Assembly: GCA_016800925.1 (NCBI GenBank)
Contig: JABCPU010000207.1
Location: forward strand, 54,630 to 118,629
Direction: 5' to 3'
Source of the DNA: Suillus spraguei
Taxonomy: Eukaryota; Basidiomycota; Agaricomycetes; Boletales; Suillaceae
Length of the DNA: 64,000 nucleotides
The notes below the pieces were generated by a model. The model was not told where the DNA came from and did not search any database. It was given only the letters and a program-made list of their open reading frames with translations. This document shows, in pieces, positions 1-11,200 of this stretch. The position numbers were made by a program, and so were the translations under genes. Each line of letters begins with the position of its first letter. The stretch's first letter is position 1.

Positions 1-1546
1 TACTGGGTGAGTTTTTTGATTTATCAACATAGATCCAGTTCGCTGGAACTCTAGCGCAGCACTTCCGCAGCGCCAGTGACTACGCCACCTACTACGTCGT
101 CGACTCCGACTCCGACGACTACACCTACCAGTACTACTCCTTCCACTTCTCCTACTACTTCTTCGTCGAACCCAACGACCACTAGTAGTACGACCTCAGA
201 TTCGTCTGCGACCCCATCAACCAGTTCGACTTCGTTGAGTACTTCATCTTCATCCACCCAGACTAGTAGCTCTGCCTCGACTACTACTACCACAAGTCCG
301 ACAACGTCGACAACGCCTACCCTTACTCCGTCACTTTACACATCAACTAGTGGCGGTGTTGTAGTTACCAGCTATACCTATGTAACTGCAAGTCCCACTC
401 CTACATCTGATGATAATACCACCACTTCATCCAAGTCGTAAGTTCGATCATTAAAAATACTAATACTCTCACGAAATTCACATCACCGCTATCGCGATAG
501 GTTCTTCTCAAACACTGGGGCTGTTGCCGGTGTTTTCACCGTAGTTGGTCTCGTCGCTGTTGCGATTTTCATCGCACTTGTGACGAACGCCGTTCGCCGC
601 CGCCGTGCTCAGAAGTTTGATAGGGACGTTGCGGAAGCGGCTGCGGAGGCAGCTGCCTCTTCGCGTTCGCCATTCGATGATTACACATATAACAATGGCG
701 GTGGAGGCGGAGGTGGCGCCGGATATACTTACTCCGATACCACTCATGGGACTTTGAACCAGGCTCCGATGGGTCTTTCCAGTGATGCATATGGTGAGAT
801 GACGCAATATGATCCATACGCAGCGGGGGCAGTATCTCTCTCTACCGCTAACGTGGGAAGGGCTCGGACCAGGCATGACAGCGAAACTCAACGTACACCA
901 GGCATTGCTGGTGTTGGTGCAGGCAACATTGCTCGTGAGCCAAGTCGCAGGACCCCATACCATGCTTTCGCTGGTCCTGGCGCCCCACAGCCCCATGAAA
1001 CGTTGAGTCACACCCCCGCTGGGCGACAGAGATCTCGCGGTATCGAGTTGCTTGAAGGCGCTGGTCTGGCTGGCACTGGAGTTGCTGCTATGACTGCCGC
1101 GAACAACGGAGCATATATTAACCGCCGACCTTCGCAGTATACCCACCAGACACATGGAAGTATGCGTTCACGGGGGCACTCGCAGGGTCACTCGTCGAAC
1201 GAGAACTACCCCACGCCCCCTCAGCCTGTATACCAGTCACCCCCGCGCAATGATACCCAGCCCGCAGGTGCATACACCGGCTTTGTTAGCACCCCATCTC
1301 CTCAACCTCTGCTGAGTTCTGGCTTTGCTAATCCTCACGAGACTTCTCCGTCGCCACCCCCTGCTCAGTCTCACAGTCCTGCGGGTGAAATCGAGGGAGA
1401 AGATTACCAGGATGATGGCCCTCAGCGTCTGAGTTATGCTGATGATGAAGATTACGGTCAACACAACCGTGTACTCAGGGTACGCATCCCCCATAACGCA
1501 TATTCTTCTTCGCTCACATGCTTATAAACAGGTTGCAAATGAGTAA
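1..1546 (+). CDS. Ser/Thr-rich single-pass membrane protein, 3' part (5' end outside window)
   Basis: Likely a cell-surface mucin-like protein with one transmembrane helix. The sequence shows an exon tail 1-6, intron 7-54, exon 55-437, intron 438-500, exon 501-1479, intron 1480-1531 and last exon 1532-1546 ending in TAA. All introns are GT-AG and keep one frame. Exon 55-437 codes for an extracellular stretch made almost only of Ser, Thr and Pro, typical of O-glycosylated stalks. The next exon opens with a hydrophobic helix (GAVAGVFTVVGLVAVAIF, continuing about eight residues) followed by a basic stop-transfer NAVRRRRAQKF. A cytoplasmic tail of about 310 residues, rich in Pro, Ser, Gly and His, follows. 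The short last exon gives the C-terminus RVLRVANE, an ending I recall from similar agaricomycete proteins. Start and signal peptide lie upstream of the window. Function is unknown; a wall-sensor-like role is only an inference from the architecture. Confidence 0.75.
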
Positions 1547-3189
1547 TAAATCTCACCACAGAGATTTGCCGTATTTTTTTGTTGCGGGCTTGTGTGCGTA
1601 TTGTGTCCGCTCTGTCGTCGCTCTTTTCTTTTTATTACTATGTCGAATATGTTTTTGTGATGGGAATGCAGGGAAAGGTATTGAACTCTGGCTTGTATTT
1701 TTCAGGCGCTGCTTGCCCGTAATACGTTATTTTCCTGTGTCTTGTTTTTGGACTACATACGCCGCTCGGCTAGCACGAACTGTTGAGTGTAGTGTCCATC
1801 ATATACTTGCGATTTACCCGAAGAAATGAATGATAGAATTTCTGTCGGTGCCTCTTTTGTTGCGCGATATGGTCTAGACTGTATAGAACCCGATGGATGA
1901 TGATCCGTTTCAACATTATGGCTGATACTTACAATAGATGCACAGGAAGATCATTGTATTCCCAAAGGCACATTGTCGAATGGGGTACCGTCCGTGGTCG
2001 ATCAGGCCCACGGCAAAGACAAGCACTTGAAGATTGACAAGCCCAGAGTTGCGCCGTCATAAATAGACCAGCACATACTTAATTCTCCCGGAAAACTTCC
2101 GATAGATGGAGACAAGGATGTCCTATAAAATACAACTCGGGCTGCGCGCTACCGCCACTTGAGTAATTTCGGATCCAAGAGACATATGGCAATCTCAGAC
2201 GATACATGACATGAGAAATCAAGCATCCGCTTGAGACTGACATGAACACCTCGTCTTGATCGATGTACTCTTGGCAAACTAGCGATAGCATCCCGATAGA
2301 GAAGCTACGCTTATGGAATTGCCCATGCAGAACTCCTGTCAATCAATGGCTGTTGTATTACGAGGACCGGATGCGCAAGTCTGTTGCGATACGCTATCTT
2401 GTTGAGGGGAAAAGTCGGACATCAACTGCAAGAAAAACTGGTTCAGTAATCGCTAGTACATGATTGGCTCTCAGAACAGTTCCATGATGATTTCTGACAG
2501 CTCTTACCAAGCTTCGGCGCCTCCATGATTATTACACTCACCAGATTAACCGCCCAAAGACCACATAGACACCTGATTGACAAGAAGAGCACGTTTGCTA
2601 CATCAAGAACGCACGTGTTCTAATCTCTAACTCCAAGGGGAAGGGCAGACGGTGGAATCTAGGACTTGCTTCTTTGCGCAGCTCCTGTACGTAGGGTCAT
2701 AAGAATCGTAAATCCGATATGATAGTAGATGGACTCGGACCGCACTAAGTACCGGAAAGCTGTTAGTAAATCAGAAATGGGATAAATTGCCTACGTATAT
2801 TTCAATGGTCTCAGCGGGGGGTGCTCGGTGATACAATCAGTGTCCCTGCCGTATGTGCTTCGGCCGCAGCAGTACAAATACGGGGACGTCGTGTATACCA
2901 TATGGCACAAAGAATCACCAATTCGGGGATCACGATGAGGGCCCTGGAAATGATGATGGGGAATTGATTCCTCTAGTGCCGCGGGGTTCCTGTAGTGCGG
3001 CTTGCATTCTAGAAACCTAATCAGTGAAATTCCGCAGCAGCCTACCGTACTCTGTCAATCTTTTCTGTAATTTATTGCTCTCAAAGTACGATTGGTTGCG
3101 ACGACAGGCGCGCTGTAGCTTATTAATGATAGGTATTGAGACTGAATGATAGCAACGGACTATCATTATCGAATGATCAGAACTCCCAT
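1547..3189. other. Intergenic stretch with no supported gene
   Basis: Only short open frames (60-100 codons) without recognisable motifs or plausible splice structure are present. No tRNA or repeat array was noticed. The right end abuts the duplicated block that starts near 3190. Confidence 0.5.
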
Positions 3190-4427
3190 TAATAATGTCG
3201 TGGTTGGGCTTTGAGCGATCATGACTTTGAGCAAATTCCTTGAGATCAAACCATGACAACAAAGTGTACTGTCGTCCTTCCGCTGTCATGGTCAGTGCGA
3301 CAAACTCCAAACGTACCCCCAGTGGACCATTTATGTCTATTTCATCATGAAAGAAATTTGATTCATGTATCTATAGTGATGTAATGCGGCCTCACCATTT
3401 CAAGGACTCCTCCGGTCATTGATGAGTCCGGAGGTTGGTACATTCATCGATAACGGACCTCCGAGTCCCACACGATGCATGTAATCGGCCGAAAGCACAA
3501 AATTGTAGCATCAGAAAAGATCGGAAAGCAGCGGTGAGTTGATAGAGAGGAGAAGAACAGCGGGCTTGCGGCGGGCGGGCGTTACACGCCGGTCACGGTA
3601 CCCGGGTCGGGCTGTTCAACCGTCAGTCTATCGGCAATGTCAAACTGTTGCAACCGTGACATCGCGAAAATTTCTGGGATTAGTTTGCTGACCGATGCCG
3701 CAGGTTGAAGTATTATTTGTCAAATGTCAGTCTGGCGGCTTGGCCCGGGATTCTGAATTCGACAGCTAAAGCGAGTCTGTTTTCCATTCTGCCAGGCCGC
3801 CATTTCATTCACCGAGCTAGAGGACAGTCAGCAGCATGCAAACGATACTGTGTTGACTGTGCGCGTCATTATAACCCGTTCCACTCAAACCCAAATTTGT
3901 TGATCATGAAACTGCCAACTAACAGGAGTTCATCACGGCCTTCACACCCGGCGAGCTGCACAACTTCCGAGTTGCTTTATGATGGAAATACTTGTAACCC
4001 TGCTAGACGACATCAAATTCCCTGAATGGATACAACTCGGGACGGGCAGATCCTCATAACGAAGAACGCCATTGAGTTAGTGAAGGTGTCATGGGCAGAC
4101 GGATATCTCAACAAGGTCACAATTTTGACATCGGTCTTGAGCGGCACATGGGCCTTTCTTCCATGGAATTGCTACTGAAAAGGATTGGTCGCGGCGATAG
4201 CGTGCTAAGTCACCAATGACAAGTTTAACGTCGACGTGGAGCTTCGGATGTCAGCATTCAGTCAAAAGATAACAACTTGAAGCAGTCAATGTCCTAGCGA
4301 AGCTCGGATTTTGGGATCAGATTGACCGATTGAGCATCCGTGTCACAGCCTCACCCCCGGCGATTCCTGGTATTCGAGTCACGGCGAGCTCTATACACCA
4401 TCACGTGCTGAGCCATACGCGCGTCTG

Positions 4428-4613
4428 TTGACCGCTGATATACTCATCCTCGTCGGACCACCAGTGTCCTACCCTATCGTGGAATACAACCTCAACTACG
4501 TGATCAGGGACGATGATTGCAGCCATATTCTTACTGCCAAGATATCATGCACGAACGTCGTCGATAGGCTGAGACATGCGATCAAATCTCAAAAAGCGAT
4601 GCATGTTCTATGA
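4428..4613 (+). pseudogene. Crinkler-header-like fragment, copy 1
   Basis: A 61-codon frame contains LNYVIRDDDCSHILTAKI and, further on, RLRHAIKSQKA. The spacing of LN..(I/L)xxDDxSxIxxxKI and xxLRxAIKxxK resembles the ubiquitin-like N-terminal header of Crinkler (CRN) proteins, which in fungi and oomycetes precedes a variable C-terminal domain. No start, downstream DWL segment or C-terminal domain is visible, and the frame stops after the header, so this is a remnant. It is the diverged sister of the fragment at 7155-7439. Recognition is by motif memory only and could be coincidental. Confidence 0.4.
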
Positions 4614-4839
4614 CGCAGACGCTAAGGATACCCTGGGAAGAATACTCTAAAAGAAACGGACTCTTGTCCCAGCTACAACTCTTGTGCAAAACATGGGCAC
4701 TTTTCGAGGATGCGAAGCAAAACTACAGTGAATAGTCCTCGAGATCTGCTAGCTCGGTGTTCCTTGGAATCGTGGGTTGCTCTTGGGACGTTTTCTTCGC
4801 CTTCGTGTGAGATCAGTGGTATGCAAACGAACATATTCA

Positions 4840-5150
4840 CCTTGACGCCATACACACCCTTCTGGACCACTCACCTCTGGACCCTCTCCTCCCCGAACGA
4901 CACCACATACTTGTCCAGCGTCAACGCCACCTGCTCTGGTTGAAGGTCCTTGGCTTTGCGGAAGGCGCGAAGGAGTAACGGCGGGTGCGTCACGTCAGAC
5001 GTAGTGGGCATTGCGACGTACAATTGCACAACTTCGGAACCTGCAAGCTTGCCAGTTTTTGTGATAGTGATTCAAGCTGAATTTGCCGTTCGAGACAGCT
5101 GCCTCGGAGTTTCAAGTCTGAGCGAGAGAAGGTTGGAGAGACCGTGACTG
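4840..5150 (-). pseudogene. GH3 beta-glucosidase C-terminal exon, decayed copy
   Basis: On the minus strand this matches the last exon of the intact gene (8251-8659) over most of its Fn3-like region. The nucleotide landmarks CTTGTCCAGCGTCAACG, GGCTTTGCGGAAGGCGCGAA and GGCATTGCGACGTACAATTG are shared. Frame-breaking changes are present (for example a TGA/TAA-generating change near 4943 and indels near 5075), and none of the upstream catalytic exons is found. It is therefore a fragment from tandem duplication, not a gene. Confidence 0.65.
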
Positions 5151-5668
5151 TCGACGCAAAATCAATTAATCTTGATTCAGAACTTGGATGAATATTGTCA
5201 TGGTTGGGCTTTGAGCAACGTGTTCAGATCGTGATGCCAGTCTGGACGCGATTTCTCGAAGCCAAACCAATGATGACAACAAGATGAAGACAAGTCATGT
5301 ACTACTGTCCTTTCGCAGTCATCATAATGCATGGGTGACAAACTCCAAATGCACTCCTGGACCATTATATCGTTGGAGAAGTTTGATTGTGTCCGTAGTG
5401 TTGTAGTGCGGTAGCAATATGCTTGATTACAATGGCAGTCCCCACCATTTCAAGGACTCCTCGGTTCTCTGATGCCTCCGGCGTTACATTGAGCGGACCT
5501 CCGAGACCCACATGGTGCATGTAATGATCGGCTGAAAGTGAAAAATGGTGCATCAGAAAAGATAAGAAAACGGCGTTGGGCTGATAGAGAGGAGAAGTCA
5601 GCGGGCGTTACATGCCGGTTGCATCCGGGCTGGTTCAACAGTCTATCGGCAATGTCAAACCATTAATA

Positions 5669-6332
5669 GGGAAGTTCACAGTTGCGTTGGCGAGGCGTTT
5701 TTTGCCGAATTTGTCGCTTTGTTGTTCACCTCTGTTTGTCACCTTGGTGGCCGTTGAACGGTTTGGAAATCGCAACTTCGGCATGCTCTGTCGGAGTCTG
5801 AATTCCACTCAATCCCCAATTGGACTGCTCGTTCTAGTCGAACGCTGCAGCGACGCGCTTCAAGGTTATGGCGCCCATCTGCACTCAATCGGGGCGCAGG
5901 AAGGACACCGATTCTCCACCGCCTTCGCCCTCTCGAGGTTTTCATCAGTGTCAGGAGTGATCAGAATTAGATCCATTGGATGAGTCATAAAGCTCGTTGT
6001 TGATCATAGACTGAGTTTGGGTGATAAGATTTAAGACATAAGCATCATATACAGCTTGAATAGCTTGTCCCCGTGGTGTGCTGCGAGGCATGGTGAAGTG
6101 GTACAGTAAATCGAGCTCAATGACAATCTTGCTGTACCTGCATGGATTATATAATGTTTGTTGCCGTGTCGGCAGACTCGGAAACCCTTTCAAGAGATCC
6201 GACAAATTTGGTGACCAGCGCGTGAACAACGGGGTTATCACAGTCGACCAACGTTTTTCAGCGTTTTTCAGACCTCAAAACTTTTCTGAACAACGGGCGA
6301 AAAACGCCTTGCCAACGCAACTGTGAACTCCC
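5669..6332. mobile_element. Non-autonomous TIR DNA transposon, 664 bp, TSD TTAATA
   Basis: The ends are inverted repeats of about 35 bp: the left begins GGGAAGTTCACAGTTGCGTT, and the right read in reverse begins GGGAGTTCACAGTTGCGTTG. Both then continue through GGCGAGGCGTTTTT or GGCAAGGCGTTTTT. TTAATA flanks both sides (5663-5668 and 6333-6338). The related block at about 3640-3660 reads straight through without the insert, so it acts as an empty site. A minus-strand frame at 5951-6241 includes MPRSTPRGQAIQAVYDAY followed by an acidic Ser/Asp-rich stretch. This resembles the N-terminus of basidiomycete Harbinger-type transposases (compare 40957), so the element may be a deletion derivative. 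The superfamily is not certain, because a 6-bp TSD does not fit PIF/Harbinger (3 bp). Confidence 0.75.
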
Positions 6333-7154
6333 TTAATAGATTGCAACCATGACATCCTGAAGATTTTTGGTGATGCTGTTGAAGTATTTGTTAAATATCA
6401 GTCTGGTCCGGGATTACAAGGCAGGAGCGAGTCCGTTTTCCATTCTGGTCGCCATTTGCTGATAGAGGACATTCAAGCGGCATGCACACGATACTGTGTT
6501 AACTGCGCGCATCCCTCTAACCCGTTTCACTCAAATCTGGCCATAAAACTGCCGAGTATCAGGAGTTCATCACACCTTCTTGACGACCCGGCGAGCTGCA
6601 CGACTTCCGAACTGGAGCCTTATGAAAATGCTTGTAACCATATCAAATTCCCTGAATGGATTGAACGCGAATCCTCATAACGAAGGACCCCATTTTTCGG
6701 AGTGGAGCCTCGGAACTTCGGAAGTGTCAATGGGCAGCCTGAGAGAATATCTCCAGGATGCGATATTTGACACCGGCCTTGAGCGGCCCACGGGCCACGG
6801 GCTTTTCTTCGCTGATGAAAAAAGGATTGGTCGCGACGGTGGCATACGAATGACAAGTTTAACGTTAATGTGGAGCTTCGGATGTCCATGTCAGCACTCA
6901 AGTCAGAAGATAGCAACCTGAAGCGGTCAATGTCCTAACGTCTAGCGAAGTCCGGCTTTGGGGTTCAGATCGACACCCATGTCACAGCCTTACCTCCGGC
7001 GACACTACTGGCATAACTCGTCGTATCATAAGGCAGGTATACGGAAGAACGACCGGGGAACTGGAAGAACCCCTGGTATTCGATATCACTCGGCCTGCAC
7101 ACCATCAGGTGCAACCTTCTCCTGGAGGTGAGCCATACGCGCGTCTGTTGACTG

Positions 7155-7439
7155 TTGATATACTCATCCTTGTCGGACTGCCAGTATCCTGTGGAATTCA
7201 ACCTCAACTACGTGATCAGGGGCGATGACCGCAGCCATATTGTCACTGTCAAGATTTCATGCGCGAATGCCGTCGATAGGCCGAGACATGCGATTAAAAT
7301 CAAAAAGGGATGCATGTTCTGTGATGCAGACATTCCCCTGGAGCAAGGTCATTGTCATGTGGCGTCAGCGATTGCCTGGAAGACAGACAATACGTTAGAT
7401 GCCATCGAGGATTTCTCGTGTAAGGTACATTTATGTTAA
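7155..7439 (+). pseudogene. Crinkler-header-like fragment, copy 2
   Basis: The 94-codon frame contains FNLNYVIRGDDRSHIVTVKI, then AVDRPRHAIKIKK and FCDADIPLEQ. This order (LN..(V/L)xGDDxSxIxxVKI, a short helix ending AIKxKK, then a DADxxxL stretch) resembles the header of CRN-type proteins. It is longer and better preserved than the sister at 4428-4613, but no start codon context, DWL domain or C-terminal effector-like domain follows, and the frame ends at 7439. It lies inside the duplicated GH3 flank block, so it was copied with it. Alternative explanation: chance similarity in an otherwise non-coding block. Confidence 0.45.
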
Positions 7440-8250
7440 AAAGGTCTTGAAATTCTCATGCAAACACTCGCGCAGTGGAAACTCAACACCGAAACCAAAT
7501 ACAGGTTCCTGTTTCCCGCAGGAGTGATCCGTACCCAATAATCCGGGTAGGGCGATGGGCGATTTCGAATACACAGTCCTCTTTTTCATGCTCTCTCCGA
7601 CATCGAATGCCATAGAACCTTATCCGTCATAAATGCAGGACCCAAGTGGGCAGGCCAGGATCCCATAGAAATCGCACGTGTCTACCGCCAATCTGAGAAG
7701 AACACTATAAAGGAAACGAGCTCCTGTCCCACCTACAACTCTTATGCAAAATGTGGACACTTTTCGAGGACGCGAAGCACGCAGCTAAGGCTTGGGCAAC
7801 CTGACTGAGAAAAGAGCTGCTAACGAGACAAATGCAGATAGAGAGTCGGCCACAACACAACAAACCACCCTATTTCAATCGCGCTTCGAGACTGCTGGTA
7901 AACGGCAGCCAAAAGTGCAGTCTGTTGATGACAGAGGGTGGTTATGGGTGGAGATTCTAGACATGGAAACTAAATCATTTTCAATGTCTACAGTATCTCA
8001 GTATGTAAAAAATGGCTTGTAACGTCAATATTCTTGATGATAATGTTCTTTCAAACCAAACTGCAAGTGAGATCAAGTACAACCATGGGGAATGCAAGTC
8101 ACACCGAAATGTCCTGAGCTTGGTGTTCCTTGGAATCATGGTTTGCTCTTGGGACGCTCTGTCCGACTTCGTACAAGATCGGTGGCTGCAAACGAACATA
8201 CTGCGTTGACTGTGATTTTACAAAAAAAAAGCTTCCGCATCACTACAAGC

Positions 8251-11200
8251 TTACAAGCCGTTCCACTCGAACCCTTTCTTAAGTACAAAGCTGCCAATCA
8301 ATGGCAGCTCATCACAACTGCTGCCCACCTTGACGCCATACACGCCCTTCTCGACCACCCATCTCTCAATCCTCTCCTCCCAGAACGACACAGCATACTT
8401 GTCCAGCGTCAACGTCACCTTCTCGCTCTGCCCCGGTCCGAGGTCTTTGGCTTTGCGGAAGGCGCGAAGGAGCAATGGCGGGTGCGTCACGTCGGACGTG
8501 GCGGGCATTGCGACGTACAATTGCACAACTTCGGAACCTGCGAGCTTGCCGGTGTTTGTGATAGTGACGGTAGCGTTCAGGCTGAATTCGCCGTTCGAGA
8601 CAGTTGCCTCGGAGAGTTTCAAGTCTGAATAAGAGAAGGTTGTGTAGGAGAGACCGTGACTGTCGACGCGAAATCAGTTAATCTCCTGTTTTCCATCTAC
8701 TTGAGACTGAGCTGCTCACCCGAACGGGAACTGTGGTTTAACGCCTCTATGGTGGAAGTGTTTGTAGCCCTGCGAAAGGACTTGAGCGCAAAATAACATC
8801 TATGGATGAATCGGACTCACGACGAACAAATCCTCGCCGTAACGGACAACACCATTCTCAGAGTGGAAGTGTCCGTGAGCAGAGACATCTTCCAATTTCT
8901 TGGGGAATGTCAAGGACAACTTGCCCGATGGGTTCTTCTTGCCGAACAGAACGTCCGCAATCGCGTCGCCCGTCGCGTTACCCAAGTACCACGAATGAAG
9001 GATAGCAGGAACTGAATCCGCCCACGGAAGCGTAATGGATGAACCCTAGCGTAAACACGAGGTCAATTCAATTGGAACCAAAAACCTCCTCTAGATTGGA
9101 CTCACAGATTGGGTCACGACAACAGTGTTTGGGTTCACTGCTAGCACCTTCTCAATCAACTCATCCGTACGCCCAGGCAGCGCCAGGGTCTTCCGATCAT
9201 ACCCTTCCGTCTCCCAATCCGCATTCAGGCCGACAATAGCAAGAACTACATCAGCTTGCTTCGCGATCTCCACAGCCTCGGCCATCTTTACATCTTCATT
9301 GATGACCTCTGCACCACCAAGACGAACACCGGGGTTGCTGTCCATCACCATCTCGTCTTCATCACCATCTGCTGGTGCTCGGACGTTACAGAACTCGACG
9401 AGGATGCGATGTTTGACGCCGGCTTTGAGTGGTACGCGGCCTTTTTCTTCCGCGGAACCACTGCCGAAGAAGGATTGGCCACGGCGCTGGCGTGTCCAGT
9501 TGTCAATGACAAGTTGATCGTCAACAAAAAGCTGTAAAAGTTAATATTCAGTAAAAAGGCAACGACGTGGATATGGTAGCGCGCCTTGGCTCTTCCAGCA
9601 ACACTCAAGCCGAACTCGAATAAACAATCGCGTTCGCGGGGCTTCAGCTCACCCACGAGTTTCATCGTCCAACGTCTCGTGATGCCCTTGGGCGCCGATG
9701 TACTGATGAATATCCTTGTCTCGTCAATCAGACGCGTCGAGTAGGGCGTATCGACTACAGTCATACTCTCGTCATCTTGATGCGCGTACCAGGTACCAGT
9801 CCAACCCCGCTCGCCCGAGGGCGTGAAGAGTTCGTAGTTGAGTGTGGGCATCTCCATGTAGGCTAGCGGAATGAACATTAAAAACACAGCTCTTCGTTTG
9901 TGAATGATAATACCACGTACTGCTAGCGCCCTCGCTGTAGAGCACCTCCACGCCTTGAGGAAGCGCAGCGGTGATACCATCATACGGGGACACAAAGTAC
10001 GATGGCTTGAGTGCGGCCGATCCTCCTCCAGAAAGTACGACAGCTTTTGCGTTTCCTCCGACAATAGCAATCTTTCTGATCTTATTGGGATTCAGAGGGA
10101 GGAGAGCATTAGTGTTTTTGAGCAACACGATAGATTCTCCTGCGACTTTGCGCATGAGAGCCGTGTCTTCGGCGCTTTCGACGGTACGTTCGATACCATC
10201 TCCATCGAGGATCTACATGTGTTTGTTATCAATGAAGAGCATGCACGGAATAGGAATGTACACACTTCCGGTGCTTCTTGAGCGACGCGCTTGGCAAGCT
10301 CGACAACTTTGCGCGCGCGCTCTTTTATAGTCCTCACGGTCAATTTTCTTGAGCCAATAGATCTGTTCATGAGATCAAGGATGCGCCACTTGTTGGTACC
10401 TGGCATCTCGAGGTCGAGGCCAGCATTGATACTCAAGTCTATGCTGTAAATACCAAACCTAATTCACCGTATGCAACATGAGTCACTATTCGACCATACG
10501 TGCAAATAAGGGACGTACCAATCGGACATAACGAGCCCCTCAAAGCCCCACTCGCCGCGCAGGATGTCTTGCAAGAGATGCTTGTTCTCAGATGCGTGAG
10601 TGCCATTGACACGGTTGTACCTAAAATGCGACAATGGAGATCAATGTGAGTTGAAATGTGTTGAAGTCCATGCGGACGTACGATGTCATGAAACACCACG
10701 GCTGAGCATATTTCTGGGCGAGCATAAATGGCATAAGGTAGATCTCGCGAAGAGCGCGTTCACTGAGGATCGAGTCGTATGCCATACGATCGTCTTCTTT
10801 GTCATTGCACCTGTATTAGTTCCGAATCAGCATGGACGAATTGAATGCAAGATCGGAATCGGATGGTGGTGAGGGACATACACGAAATGCTTGATTGTAG
10901 TTCCAATGCCACCTTTTTGAACGCCCTTGACGTACGCGGCCGCAATGAGACCGGATAGGAGCGGGTCCTCTGAGAAACTCTCGAAGGCCTGGACAATGGA
11001 GCGCAAATTAGATGGAATCCGAACTGTCACTTTGGATATTGGACTTACACGGCCACCTAGAGGGTTCTGCAGTCGGTTCGCTAGTCATGAACGGGTGCAT
11101 ATGAAAGGATGGTAAGGACAGACATACGCGTTGGATATTACATGTCGGGGCAAGAATAACAGGCGCAGCTCTGAGCTTGGCCTCGCCTGCTAGCAACTTC

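Larger units (their letters stand above)
3190..5160. repeat. Decayed copy 1 of the GH3 3'-flank block
   Basis: This block aligns by eye with 5190-8660. Shared landmarks, in the same order, are the TGGTTGGGCTTTGAGC motif (about 3200 and 5202), CACCATTTCAAGGACTCCTC (about 3394 and 5444), GATAGAGAGGAGAAG (about 3541 and 5582), a Crinkler-header-like frame (4440-4600 and 7165-7320), and a GH3 C-terminal exon (4840-5150 and 8330-8660). The copies differ by many substitutions and indels, so the duplication is old. The GH3 portion no longer has an open frame. Order and orientation indicate a tandem duplication of the beta-glucosidase 3' end together with roughly 3 kb of downstream sequence. Confidence 0.6.
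5190..8250. repeat. Copy 2 of the GH3 3'-flank block
   Basis: This is the proximal copy of the duplicated block, directly downstream of the intact GH3 gene. It carries the same landmarks as 3190-5160 plus a 664-bp TIR insertion. It also has a segment (about 6750-6890) resembling the GH3 exon 9/10 junction region of the intact gene (compare 9400-9530: the GGATGCGAT...TTTGACxCCGGC motif and AATGACAAGTT). Beyond the decayed header-like frame no gene is supported here. Confidence 0.5.

Noticed and set aside
508..1155. 215-codon frame on the minus strand
   Set aside because: Antisense of the exon coding for the membrane protein tail, which has splice sites and a TM helix in the correct frame.
5612..5983. 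123-codon plus frame across the TIR element edge
   Set aside because: It crosses the insertion junction at 5669, so it cannot be an ancestral gene, and the composition is not protein-like.
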